DNA of 42,049 nt from assembly GCA_026991575.1 (NCBI GenBank), contig JALXBF010000152.1:1-42049 (forward strand), in the 5' to 3' direction. Shown here piece after piece: positions 8,416 to 17,032 of this stretch. The first letter of the stretch is position 1, and each line of letters opens with the position of its first letter. The position numbers and the translations under genes were made by a program. The notes below the pieces were generated by a model. The model ran no database searches. It saw only the letters and a list, made by a program, of their open reading frames with translations, and was not told where the DNA came from. The stretch is from Planctomycetota bacterium. Its GTDB lineage: Bacteria; Planctomycetota; Planctomycetia; JALXBF01.

Positions 8416-11370
8416 CTACTCGACGGGTGCCTCGGCCAGCGGTAGCCGGGGACCGCGGGTGCGACCGCCGAGCAGGTCGGGATCGATCCGCGGGAACAAT
8501 GCCACCGAGACCCCGAAGTCGTCACGCAGAGGGTCAACGTCCAGTTCCACCCGGAACAGGAAGTCGGCGCCAATACGGGTCAGCACTAGCGACTGTCCCA
8601 GGTTCTTGTCCTCTTCGAAGTCAAAGCGGGTGATGAACGACGACACCCACTTGGGGCTCATCCAGTAGCTGTACGCGAAGTGGATCGCCTCGGACCCTAT
8701 CGGCTCCATGCTAGTGTAGGCAACTAGGAGGCTGCCGCGCGGCGGGCGATCGAGGTAGAGCCCGATGCTCCAGAACCGCGGCCCCCCGTCGAAGGTCTCA
8801 AACCAGCCGTCTGCCAGAATGCTGGTCCGATCGCCAAGGTGATACGCGTTGCGGTACTCGATCAGCCCAACTGGTTCGCCGAAGTTGTCCCGGTCTTCCT
8901 GGGGGAAGATCGTGAAGGAGATCTCGCTAGTTACCCAGTCAACAATGTGCCGTGCTCCAGGCATACCTCGCTTCGTTTGCAGGCGGTTCCGCCACCCGAT
9001 GCGGATGGCGTGAAGGTCGTCGAGCGTTTCGGCGGACTCGAGCAGACCGAGGCGGATCGCATAGCGCTGCGGGTCAAGCTGTGGCGGCAGCGCGCCGGCG
9101 AACTCGCGCTGAATGAACCGCTGGCGGTTAACTTGTTCGGAGTCCTCGTCGAGTTCGTCATACAGCGGCAGTCGCGTGTATGGGACGTCAGACTGGGCCA
9201 GGTAGTAGTCGACCGTGATGGTCATCTTGTGGGCCAGTCCGTGAACGTTGAGCAGTTGGCTTTCCAGTTCGGGAAACGTCCGCCAGAGCGTCACGGCGCT
9301 GCGCACGCCGGTTGCGCCGTAGAGCCGAAACTCGTCGTCGCCCGTGTTGACTTCGGACCACCCGGTGGCTCGGCCCAGGGCAAATGGCACCACGCGAACG
9401 GGCCCAAGCCACAGCGGTAAGCTGACTTCGTGCAGTGTGTCGAAGCGGAAGCCGTCCCGTGCGATTCCGGCCGGGTCCGGCACGAAATCGCCGGGGCGTA
9501 GGTCCAGGTAACCGATGGACGAGTGAGTCCAATACGTCAGTCCCCCGAAGAAGGGCTGACCGTAGTAGTAGAGATCAGCCCTGGGCCAGTATTCTGTGGT
9601 GGTCAGGAAGTCCATGATTCGATGGCGGGCAATAACTGACCAGGCCCACGGACCGCGTTGTTGCTTCAGGTAGAGGAGTGTTTCCTGGTCCTTGTCCTCT
9701 TCCCACTCGCTCTCATAGTACTGTTCCAGGAAGTTGCGGTCGCTGAGGTAAGCGGCTTCGGCAATGACGGTGATATCTGAGCCGATGCGTTGGCGGTGGC
9801 GCCAGAGGGCACGGCCGCGTGTGTTCTTCTCCGGTTCGATGTTCTTGCGTCGTCGTGCGATGCGATCCTTCCCCTGATCCAGAATGCCCCATGCCTTGTA
9901 CTCCCCCTTGTATTGGCCGGGCAGTCCGAGCAGGCCGGCTCCCTGATAGTCGCCATAGGTACCGATGGCCGGGCCACGTTTGCTGAGGTAATCCAGGTTG
10001 AAGTACCAGTTCCAATCGCCTGGTGGCTGGTCCCAGCCAAGGACCTCCCAGGCATTCCAGGCGGTTAGTAGCTGTGTGCCAAAGGTACGGTCGCGCCGGA
10101 CGCGGATCCGCTTCAGCGGAGACTGGACATCCTCAAGGGGAGATTCGATGTACGGCCAGTAGAAGATCGGGATTTCGCCAAGGTAGAGGAAGTTGCCTCG
10201 GCCTGATAGTTTCCGGCGGAGCACCTGTCCGTCCATGACTTCCTCGGTGAGCTGAGCCTGGCGGACCTCAGCCCGGTAGCCTGGTCGACCGAAGCGCGAC
10301 GTTGTCACGCGGACGGTTTCGCCAGAGAATCGGTGTGCGGCGATCTGGCGGAGTTCCGTTGCGCGCACGATCAGTGGCACGGTGGCGCGGGGCAAGCTCA
10401 TCCGCAGCTCGGCATTCCGAATGAGCGCGACGTTGCTGCGCACGTCGTAATACATTGCGTCCGCTTCGATGCGACGCGCCCCTTGCCGGACTACTACGTT
10501 GCCTTCCAGGTACAGCTCCAGTGGCACATCCTGGGACTGTGTGCCGCCCTGTGTCGCCTTGTGCGCCTCAGCCGACAGCGTCCAGATCACCATGCGATCG
10601 GCCGCGATGTCCACCGTGCCGATGCCGGGGATGTTATCGAGGACGAGCTGGATGCCGCCGGAGATCACGACGGCCGTTGTCTCGGGCGACACCTGGCGGG
10701 TTTGCACGTCGAATGGACGTCCGTAGCGCTGGTAGGCACGCAGCCGCCGCTCGCCAGAACCATCCGTCAGCATCGGCTCAAAAACCACCTGCCGAATCCC
10801 GCGCGCCCGATTCTCGCTGGCTCCCCCCTGGTGGGGCCGGGCCGCGTGCGCACGCCGGTACAAAGCCAGCTCGCGACCGGTGTCGCTGATCCGCAGCGCG
10901 GCACGAAGCCTCACCGGACCGGACACTGAGTAGCGTGCGTAAAAGGAACGGTGCTCAGAGCGGCGACCGTTGCTGAAGACGGTCGCTCCCTCGGCATACA
11001 GCTCAATGTGAGTTTCCTGCGGCTCCGTCTGGTCAGGCGTCACATAGATCCAGGCCACGGCCCCTTGAGCGATGATCCGCTCCTTGGGGGTCTGGATGAT
11101 GACGTCGCCATCGAGCAGAACGACGTGCTCCCGAGCCTCGTCCCAGACGTACACCACGCGAGCCTGCATCTGCAGCGTGCGCGCCTGGCCCAACCGCGGC
11201 ACAAGCTGAACCTGAGCGATCGCGCGCTGGCCAACGATCTGGCTGAAGGTCAGCGCCAGACCGATCAGCCACGCGGTTACCGCCGCTGCGCCAGACGGCC
11301 GCAGACAGCGGGACGCAGACCACGGGACGGCCCGCTCAACGGCGCCAAGCCAGGATGAGACTCCCTTCAT
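8416..11370 (-). CDS. lptD: LptD-like LPS-assembly outer-membrane protein
   Basis: The 984-residue protein carries an N-terminal hydrophobic segment (LIGLALTFSQIVGQRAIA), an OstA/LptA-type beta-jellyroll region (about residues 60-330, with phrases such as LLDGDVIIQT and LYLEGNVVVRQGARRIEADAMYYD), a hinge typical of LptD (GEIPIFYWPYIESPL), and a long beta-strand-rich C-terminal part that would form the barrel. In Gram-negative bacteria LptD inserts lipopolysaccharide into the outer leaflet. Only one Cys was found, inside the signal region, so the disulfides of the enterobacterial protein cannot form. The Shine-Dalgarno before the ATG at 11370 is weak, but a strong promoter lies 84 bases upstream. 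Gene order places it downstream of the DgkA-like gene on the same strand, in a separate transcript. Confidence 0.8.
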   Translation of the reverse strand: MKGVSSWLGAVERAVPWSASRCLRPSGAAAVTAWLIGLALTFSQIVGQRAIAQVQLVPRLGQARTLQMQARVVYVWDEAREHVVLLDGDVIIQTPKERIIAQGAVAWIYVTPDQTEPQETHIELYAEGATVFSNGRRSEHRSFYARYSVSGPVRLRAALRISDTGRELALYRRAHAARPHQGGASENRARGIRQVVFEPMLTDGSGERRLRAYQRYGRPFDVQTRQVSPETTAVVISGGIQLVLDNIPGIGTVDIAADRMVIWTLSAEAHKATQGGTQSQDVPLELYLEGNVVVRQGARRIEADAMYYDVRSNVALIRNAELRMSLPRATVPLIVRATELRQIAAHRFSGETVRVTTSRFGRPGYRAEVRQAQLTEEVMDGQVLRRKLSGRGNFLYLGEIPIFYWPYIESPLEDVQSPLKRIRVRRDRTFGTQLLTAWNAWEVLGWDQPPGDWNWYFNLDYLSKRGPAIGTYGDYQGAGLLGLPGQYKGEYKAWGILDQGKDRIARRRKNIEPEKNTRGRALWRHRQRIGSDITVIAEAAYLSDRNFLEQYYESEWEEDKDQETLLYLKQQRGPWAWSVIARHRIMDFLTTTEYWPRADLYYYGQPFFGGLTYWTHSSIGYLDLRPGDFVPDPAGIARDGFRFDTLHEVSLPLWLGPVRVVPFALGRATGWSEVNTGDDEFRLYGATGVRSAVTLWRTFPELESQLLNVHGLAHKMTITVDYYLAQSDVPYTRLPLYDELDEDSEQVNRQRFIQREFAGALPPQLDPQRYAIRLGLLESAETLDDLHAIRIGWRNRLQTKRGMPGARHIVDWVTSEISFTIFPQEDRDNFGEPVGLIEYRNAYHLGDRTSILADGWFETFDGGPRFWSIGLYLDRPPRGSLLVAYTSMEPIGSEAIHFAYSYWMSPKWVSSFITRFDFEEDKNLGQSLVLTRIGADFLFRVELDVDPLRDDFGVSVALFPRIDPDLLGGRTRGPRLPLAEAPVE

Positions 11371-11453
11371 CGTCGCGGTTCTCTATGTCCTGCGTCCTGA
11401 GTTGCACGGGCGGTTGAACGGCAGGCGCTGAGTTGCTTGCCACGTGCGGGCCG

Positions 11454-11482
11454 ATTATGTGCGGCCCAGTGCTGGCTGTCAA
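11454..11482 (-). promoter_or_regulatory. Sigma-70-like promoter TTGACA-17-CATAAT for the LptD-like gene
   Basis: Read on the minus strand, a perfect -35 TTGACA (11477-11482) stands 17 bases from CATAAT (11454-11459). Transcription would begin near 11447 and give a leader of about 77 bases before the ATG at 11370. Confidence 0.65.
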
Positions 11483-11629
11483 CGCTGGACCGCCGCAAAC
11501 CGCCACGACACGCACCGCCTCGTCGATCTGCGCTGCGCGGCCGGCAGTACCACCAGGCCACGGCGTGGCCGGGCGCTGTGGGCAACCAGCGCGGAACGCA
11601 CCTGGCAACAGCGGGCGCGGGTGGCATGT

Positions 11630-12103
11630 TCAATCCAGCAGCGGCAGGAGATGGTGGGCAAGAATCACGGCGACGATGAGCGCAGAAGTAAGCATCAACA
11701 GCTGTACCGCGCCGGCACCCAGTTCGATCGCGGCACGAACATGCTCGGCCGAATCCGGCGGCAGCGCACGACCCAGCGCCCGCACCGAACCTAGCCAGAG
11801 TTCCCCCCCCATGCGGGCACCGACTCCGGCCAGCACAATGCACCATTCAATGTACGACAGTTCCAGGACCATAGCGATGGTGATGGTGACAACAGCAAGG
11901 AAGATGTGCAGCGCCAGGCGCGAGTCTTGCCGCATGGCCCGCTTCCACCCGCGCCAGCCCAGGCTCCAACCTGGCTCGCGCAGGAGCAACCGTACCTCGT
12001 TGGCCTCATCCGTGTCGTCGACCGGCCTGGGAGCCAGCCGCAGCGCCGCAACCTGCTCTGGCTCGGGTCGGTCGGCAGACCGCGCAACCTGGGCCTCACT
12101 CAT
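11630..12103 (-). CDS. DgkA-fold membrane protein with a degenerate active site
   Basis: The 157-residue protein ends with the three-helix layout of prokaryotic diacylglycerol/undecaprenol kinase: an amphipathic stretch (GWRGWKRAMRQDSRLALH), a helix ending in IEWCIVLAGVGA, the Glu-containing helix and a last helix after GAGAV. Aligned by eye to E. coli DgkA, Glu69 is kept, but the NSAIE block is replaced by LGSVR (Asn72 to Leu, Glu76 to Arg), Asp80 becomes Arg, and the KD pair before the last helix becomes IE. These residues bind Mg-ATP and act in catalysis, so kinase activity looks lost. The ATG at 12103 was chosen because AAGGAGAGGTGG precedes it; the frame stays open to 12190 without a better site. 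A hydrophilic N-terminal extension of about 50 residues is unusual for the family. Confidence 0.65.
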   Translation of the reverse strand: MSEAQVARSADRPEPEQVAALRLAPRPVDDTDEANEVRLLLREPGWSLGWRGWKRAMRQDSRLALHIFLAVVTITIAMVLELSYIEWCIVLAGVGARMGGELWLGSVRALGRALPPDSAEHVRAAIELGAGAVQLLMLTSALIVAVILAHHLLPLLD

Positions 12104-12195
12104 TGCCACCTCTCCTTCAGCTATAGCCCATCGACCGTTGGACTCCCAATACCTGATCCCCTCCTGCAGGTCTAGCCCTGTCTGGCCCATCGCTT

Positions 12196-12630
12196 GCCCA
12201 GTCGGCCCGTGACGGCGGCGGCGGCGAACGCGCCCGCGGCGGCCGGCCGGTCCGCAACCAGATCAGCCTCACGCGCATCGCCTGACCCGCAGAACGATCG
12301 GCGGAACGCCGGTGAGGTGGCCTTCGAGCGCACCGCCACATCCGGACGCCGCCGACCATGTCTTTGGGAACGCCACCGCCGAGAAAAGCGTCGGACTGAT
12401 GGTTCAGCTGCCGGGGCGGTGGTCCCGCCAGTCCGGCAGAGCCAGCTCAGCAGCGCAACGGGCAAGCACGCAGCGACAGGACCGTGCGGTACTGGTGCTT
12501 GCCGGGTTAGGACGGTCGAACCAGATCGGACCAGGCTGCCCCGAACCGCGGGCAGGTGCCGATCCGGCCAGTCTTCGGGCACGCACCACACCGGCCGCCT
12601 GGACGGGTAGCGAACACGGCGATCGCGCTC
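12196..12630. other. Intergenic stretch with nothing recognised
   Basis: Frames on both strands give only Arg/Ser/Pro-rich shadow translations. No repeat, RNA family or intact gene was seen between the DgkA-like gene and the tRNA promoter. Confidence 0.5.
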
Positions 12631-12658
12631 TTGATATCGGATCGGTGCCCCGTAATAC
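12631..12658 (+). promoter_or_regulatory. Promoter of tRNA-Lys, TTGATA-16-TAATAC
   Basis: The -35 box TTGATA (12631-12636) and the -10 box TAATAC (12653-12658) are 16 bases apart. The start site would lie near 12665, about 17 bases before the mature tRNA. Confidence 0.6.
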
Positions 12659-12681
12659 TTCTCATGGACGGACGCTTAGAT

Positions 12682-12755
12682 GCCCCCCTAGCTCAATTTG
12701 GCAGAGCAACTGACTCTTAATCAGTGGGTTCCAGGTTCGAGTCCTGGGGGGGGCA
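12682..12755 (+). tRNA. tRNA-Lys(CTT)
   Basis: All arms fold: acceptor GCCCCCC/GGGGGGC, D stem GCTC/GAGC, anticodon stem ACTGA/TCAGT around loop CTCTTAA with anticodon CTT, variable loop GGGTT, and T stem CCAGG/CCTGG around TTCGAGT. The discriminator base is A. The CCA end is not encoded. The gene has its own promoter and terminator and stands alone. Confidence 0.96.
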
Positions 12756-12769
12756 CTGTGTCGATGGCA

Positions 12770-12795
12770 GCCCGCCTGTCGGCGGGCTTTTTGTT
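12770..12795 (+). terminator. Intrinsic terminator after tRNA-Lys
   Basis: GCCCGCC (12770-12776) pairs with GGCGGGC (12781-12787) around a TGTC tetraloop, followed by TTTTTGTT. It closes the tRNA transcript and separates it from the sulfatase gene. Confidence 0.9.
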
Positions 12796-12840
12796 GCGCG
12801 CCCCGGCGCCGCAACGTGATCGGGCACGGAGCACTCTGAC

Positions 12841-14295
12841 ATGCGTCTAGCCCCTGCTTTGACGGCCGCCTTTCTGATCAGCTTGACTGCCTACGATGTA
12901 GCGCACGCCGGGGCCGACCGCCAGCCAAACGTGCTGTTCATCGCCATTGACGATCTCAACGACTGGACCGGCAAACTCGGCGGACACCCTCAGGCTCACA
13001 CACCGCACCTGGACCGGCTCGCCGAGCGAAGCGTCTGGTTCACGCGTGCCTACTGCGCCGCACCGGCTTGCAACCCGTCACGTACCGCACTGCTGACGGG
13101 CGTAGCCCCTTACCGCTCCGGTGTGTACCGCAACACGCACCCCTGGCGGCCTGCTTTACCGGATGTCACGACCCTGCCCGCTCTGTTCAAACAAGCCGGC
13201 TACACGGTGCTTGGTGCTGGCAAGATCTTCCACGGGCCCTACCCGGACCCGGAAGCCTGGCACGAGTACTACCCGTCGCCAACCAAGACTCGACCGTCTG
13301 ATCCGCTGCCTGCCAAGCGACCGCTGAACGGGATCCCCCGCGTCGGCCACTTCGATTGGGGCCCGCTGAACGTCCCAGACGAGGCAATGGGAGACTACAA
13401 GGTAGCCGAGTGGGTTTGTCGCCAGCTGGAGCGACAGCATGAGCGGCCGTTCTTCCTGGCCTGTGGCCTGTATCGGCCCCACCTGCCGTGGTACGTACCT
13501 GAAACGTACTTCGAGCTGTTCCCTGTCAACGGGATCCAGCTACCCAAGGTGCTGCCAGACGATCTGGCCGACATCCCTCCCGGCGGCCTGAAGATGGTTC
13601 GGCGCCGCGATCACCGACTGATCCTGAAGTACAACCAGTGGCGCCAAGCTGTGCAGGGCTATCTGGCCAGCGTCGCGTTTGCCGACAGGATGGTGGGCAA
13701 GGTGCTGGATACCTTGGCGCGGAGCCCGTATGCGGACAACACGATCGTTGTCTTGTGGAGCGACCACGGGTGGCACCACGGACAGAAGGAGCACTGGCGA
13801 AAGTTCGCGCTCTGGGAGCAGACCACGCGCGTGCCGTTGATGATCCTGGTACCCCCGGGCAACCGGGCCGTCCCATCAGGCACGCCGTCCGGTCGGCCAT
13901 GCAGCCGGACGGTCAGTCTGCTGGACATCTACCCCACGCTGATCGACCTCTGCGGGCTAGATCGTCCCGAGCACCGACTTGACGGCCGTAGCCTGGTGCC
14001 GCTGCTCCGCAACCCGGACGCTCCCTGGCACCGCCCGGCGATCATGACTTACGGTTTCCGGAACCACGCCGTGCGTACCGAACGCTGGCGGTACATTCGC
14101 TACGCGGACGGCTCCGAGGAACTATACGATCACGCGAACGACCCGCTGGAGTGGCGCAACCTGGCCGCCCGCGAGGAGTACTGGCGGATCAAAGAAGAGC
14201 TGGCCGCGTTCCTGCCAGAGCAGAACGTACCGCCTGCTCGGTCGGATCGCCGACGGGTGCCCGGGGCGAAGCAACGCACGACGCACTCGCGCTGA
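12841..14295 (+). CDS. Secreted type I sulfatase, iduronate-2-sulfatase-like
   Basis: The 484-residue protein has a cleavable signal peptide (about 24 residues ending AHA), then the sulfatase N-terminal block VLFIAIDDLNDW with the two metal-binding Asp residues. The catalytic signature CNPSRTALLTG follows, in which the Cys would be oxidised to formylglycine. WSDHGWHHGQKEHW supplies the further metal-ligand Asp and His. The general layout and the ELYDHANDPLEWRNLA tail resemble the iduronate-2-sulfatase branch common in planctomycetes. It probably acts outside the cytoplasm on sulfated polysaccharide. No maturase is encoded nearby. The ATG at 12841 is preceded by CGGAG at a normal distance. A linked role with the ceramidase-like gene downstream is not shown by spacing. 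Confidence 0.9.
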   Translation: MRLAPALTAAFLISLTAYDVAHAGADRQPNVLFIAIDDLNDWTGKLGGHPQAHTPHLDRLAERSVWFTRAYCAAPACNPSRTALLTGVAPYRSGVYRNTHPWRPALPDVTTLPALFKQAGYTVLGAGKIFHGPYPDPEAWHEYYPSPTKTRPSDPLPAKRPLNGIPRVGHFDWGPLNVPDEAMGDYKVAEWVCRQLERQHERPFFLACGLYRPHLPWYVPETYFELFPVNGIQLPKVLPDDLADIPPGGLKMVRRRDHRLILKYNQWRQAVQGYLASVAFADRMVGKVLDTLARSPYADNTIVVLWSDHGWHHGQKEHWRKFALWEQTTRVPLMILVPPGNRAVPSGTPSGRPCSRTVSLLDIYPTLIDLCGLDRPEHRLDGRSLVPLLRNPDAPWHRPAIMTYGFRNHAVRTERWRYIRYADGSEELYDHANDPLEWRNLAAREEYWRIKEELAAFLPEQNVPPARSDRRRVPGAKQRTTHSR

Positions 14296-15040
14296 GAGCC
14301 ATCCGCAGACATCTGCCCTCGTCGGCCGGTGCCGCGTAGCCTGGCCCGCCAGGCACCCGATCCACAACGTGCCGAGGAACAACTCCCAGAACGGGGATCC
14401 ATGCAACCGGCGCCGTAACCGCTAATCCGGCGCTGAGTGCCGTCGCATCGCGGAGGGACTGTGCTCCTGAAGTCGATTCCCAGCCTCGCTACGTCAACCC
14501 ACCGGCCGTCAACCCCACGGCCGCGAACGGATCCGCCCCAGACGGGCGGAGGTACATAGCCCGCCAGCTGCACGCGCAGCTCAGCTGCTGTAGCCCGGGC
14601 CCTGGGGCAGCACGTGGAGAAGAATGCTGCTGGACTCTGACGGGGGGTTGCCTCCGACGCTCTGCGCGTCCGGTTTGGTTCGGCGGCTGTCCGGGCGTGC
14701 GGCCGGGCGAACAAGCAAAGACCACATGGGCTATGGCCGGGACACGGCTCGCTGCGTGCCGCACCCGACGCACCGGGGGCAGCTGCGGCGTCGAGTGCGG
14801 GAAAGAGAAGCGAAAGAAACAATGCGGCGACACCGGCCCTGCTCTGAGAACGGCAAGTCCTACGTCGGGAACATGGACTACCCGGACACCCGTTCACCGA
14901 GGCCGTGCCGGCGCAATTCGCGGGGCGGAGCTTGCTCGGGGGCGGCCCATGGGCTGGCTGCACGCGACACTTGTCAGCGACCCACTCCCAGGTTCGTGTC
15001 CGCAGGAGCTGAATTGGACGGGCTGCTGTCAATGACGGTG
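14296..15040. other. Intergenic stretch with nothing recognised
   Basis: About 750 bases between the sulfatase and the ceramidase-like gene. Long open frames exist on both strands, but their translations are low-complexity and match nothing known to me. No terminator-like hairpin with a T run follows the sulfatase. It may be decayed coding DNA, because the similar gap at 7.5-8.4 kb holds a clear pseudogene. Confidence 0.45.
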
Positions 15041-15067
15041 AGAACTGTTCGCGACAGCGGCCTTGGC

Positions 15068-15073
15068 TATGAT
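15068..15073 (+). promoter_or_regulatory. -10 box TATGAT for the ceramidase-like gene
   Basis: TATGAT, 40 bases ahead of the start at 15113, matches the -10 consensus in five of six positions. No convincing -35 box stands at the expected distance. Confidence 0.4.
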
Positions 15074-15112
15074 AGCCGGCGATCCCCCATGCATCGTGGA
15101 GGCCACACCGCT

Positions 15113-16528
15113 ATGCGAAGTTCTTCGGTAGCCCTCACTGTTGCCGTCATCCTCGCCACGTGCTGCCCGGATTGGAGCGCTTCCGCCGACGAGTCAGCGC
15201 CGCTGGAAGCCGGGTGGGCAATCACGGACATCACTCCACCGCTTGGCTTTCGGCTGAGTGGCTACTTCCGCGAGCGTCGTGCCACGGGCATCAAGGATCC
15301 GTTGCACGCTAAGGCACTAGTCTTGCGTCAGGGCGAGATGCAGGTCGCGCTCGTCTTCTGCGACCTTGTGTGGGTTCCTCATGAGATTTCCGTCCGGGCG
15401 CGTCGTCAAAGCGCTGCTCGAACTGGTCTGTCCATCGACCGGATCTCCATCCTGGCCACTCACACCCACACTGGACCGCTTTACTACGGAGCCATGCGCG
15501 ACCTGCTCCACCGCCAGGCCGTAGATGCGTCCGGAACTGACCCGGGAGAGCCCATTGACTACGTTCCCTTCCTCATCGAGCGGATCGTGGCTGCCGTCGA
15601 CCAGGCTAACAATCGGCTACGTCCCGTGGGGCTGAAGGCTGCCAAGCTACGGCAGCGACCTCAGATCTCCTTCAATCGCCGCTATCACATGAAGGACGGG
15701 TCAGTTCGTTTCAATCCGGGCGTTGGCAATCCGAACATCATCCGGCCGGCGGGCCCCATCGATCCGTACGTTGACGTGCTGCTGTTCACGGATCCGGGGA
15801 CCGATCGGCCGCTGGCCTCCCTGACGGTCTTTGCCCTCCACCTGGACACCACCGGGGGCACGGAGTACTCCGCGGACTATCCGTACTACCTGGAAAAGCA
15901 CCTGAAGGCCGAGCTTGGGGAGGCGTTCGTCTCGTTCTTCGCTTCGGGCACCTGCGGCGATATCAACCACATCGATGTCCGAGCCCGTGACGGGGCGCGC
16001 CGGCGTGCTCCGGAACTGGGTAGGCTGCTGAGCCGGACCGTGCTGCGGGCCATTGCTCAGGCCAGGCCGCTGGACCCGTCGCTGAAGCTGGCGCACACAA
16101 CGCTCTATGCTCGCGCTCAGCAGTACAGCGACGAGCAGAAGCAGTGGGCTGAGGAGACGCTCCCACTGATTGTCACGCGCAAGCTCCCCTTTCTGGAGCG
16201 GGTGCGCGCGTACAAGATCGCCGATCTGGCTCGCTTTCCCAACGGTCGAATTCCGCTGGAGATTCATGCTGTGCGGCTCAGCAGGGAAACAGCCGCGGTG
16301 ACGTTGCCGGGCGAGGTGTTCGTGGAACTTGGCCTGGAGCTTAAGCGACGTTCCCCGTTCCCACACACGATCGTGATGGAGTTGGCCAACGGCGCGCCGG
16401 CTTACATCCCGACCCGCAAGGCGTTCCGCGAGGGCAGCTACGAGATTGTCAACTCGCGGATCGCACCGGGCGAGGGCGAACGGATGATCGACGAGGCGGT
16501 GGGCCTTCTGAAGCAGCTCGCTCCGTGA
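15113..16528 (+). CDS. Exported neutral-ceramidase-like protein
   Basis: The 471-residue protein has a signal peptide (hydrophobic core SVALTVAVILATCC). It then shows the start of the neutral/alkaline non-lysosomal ceramidase N-terminal domain (EAGWAITDITPPLGFRLSGY). The zinc-site motif ATHTHTGP lies near residue 115, and GTCGDINHID is the equivalent of the block that carries the active-site Ser in characterised ceramidases. It is shorter than full neutral ceramidases (about 670 residues) and lacks their C-terminal Ig-like domain, as many planctomycete members do. Ceramide hydrolysis is therefore only one possibility; other amide hydrolysis is conceivable. The ATG at 15113 was chosen for its TGGAGG at 15097-15102 and the signal peptide; the open frame extends upstream without support. 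Confidence 0.75.
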   Translation: MRSSSVALTVAVILATCCPDWSASADESAPLEAGWAITDITPPLGFRLSGYFRERRATGIKDPLHAKALVLRQGEMQVALVFCDLVWVPHEISVRARRQSAARTGLSIDRISILATHTHTGPLYYGAMRDLLHRQAVDASGTDPGEPIDYVPFLIERIVAAVDQANNRLRPVGLKAAKLRQRPQISFNRRYHMKDGSVRFNPGVGNPNIIRPAGPIDPYVDVLLFTDPGTDRPLASLTVFALHLDTTGGTEYSADYPYYLEKHLKAELGEAFVSFFASGTCGDINHIDVRARDGARRRAPELGRLLSRTVLRAIAQARPLDPSLKLAHTTLYARAQQYSDEQKQWAEETLPLIVTRKLPFLERVRAYKIADLARFPNGRIPLEIHAVRLSRETAAVTLPGEVFVELGLELKRRSPFPHTIVMELANGAPAYIPTRKAFREGSYEIVNSRIAPGEGERMIDEAVGLLKQLAP

Positions 16529-16965
16529 CGCCCGGACACCTGGCGAGCGGAGCGGTTCGTGCAGGCCGCTGCCGAGATTGCCGCGCCCACGTGCCCCATA
16601 GCACGGGAATCGGCCGCTGAGGAAATTGTGCCTCTCCGGCCGGCGTTTGAGGGGCATCCGCCGGAGAGACTGACCACGTCCGCGGTCCGGCGAATCGCGG
16701 ACACCACAGCTGTACCTCCGCGCCTGCAAGCCACCACTTCCGCTCGTGCGCCGACTGAACTCGGCGGTCTGCCTTGAGCCGGTAGCTCCCCCTTGGGATC
16801 TAGCATGAGGAAGGCACCGGCCGATCGAGCCCCCGCGTCGGATCACCGTAGGCGTGACCGTGTCGATCATGAGACGGTAGCTGATCGAGATGATCGGGTG
16901 TCTGGAATCGTGCTTGGTTGGGGTCACCGACCTCGTCGAGGACGGGCCGGACCCTGCACGAATCG
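16529..16965. other. Intergenic stretch with nothing recognised
   Basis: No gene, RNA or terminator is visible between the ceramidase-like gene and the formate dehydrogenase promoter. A long minus-strand frame crossing 15701-17122 is a shadow of the ceramidase-like gene. Confidence 0.5.
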
Positions 16966-16969
16966 GGCG

Positions 16970-16999
16970 TTGGACATCGTCCCCGGCGTTCGCTATGCT
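16970..16999 (+). promoter_or_regulatory. Promoter of the formate dehydrogenase operon, TTGGAC-18-TATGCT
   Basis: TTGGAC at 16970-16975 and TATGCT at 16994-16999 are 18 bases apart. The predicted start site, near 17006, leaves a short leader before the GTG start at 17033. Confidence 0.55.
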
Positions 17000-17032
17000 A
17001 GCGCCGTTGTTGTGCCCGAAGGGGAGGCCGAA

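Noticed and set aside
14130-15032. Minus-strand open frame of 300 codons
   Set aside because: Its translation is rich in Arg, Ser, Pro and Cys without recognisable motifs and it overlaps the end of the sulfatase gene.
14624-15112. Upstream extension of the ceramidase-like frame
   Set aside because: The signal peptide and Shine-Dalgarno fit the ATG at 15113; the extension has no homology.
16793-17032. Upstream extension of the NuoE-NuoF frame
   Set aside because: A strong Shine-Dalgarno and the beginning of homology point to the GTG at 17033, and the promoter lies inside the extension.
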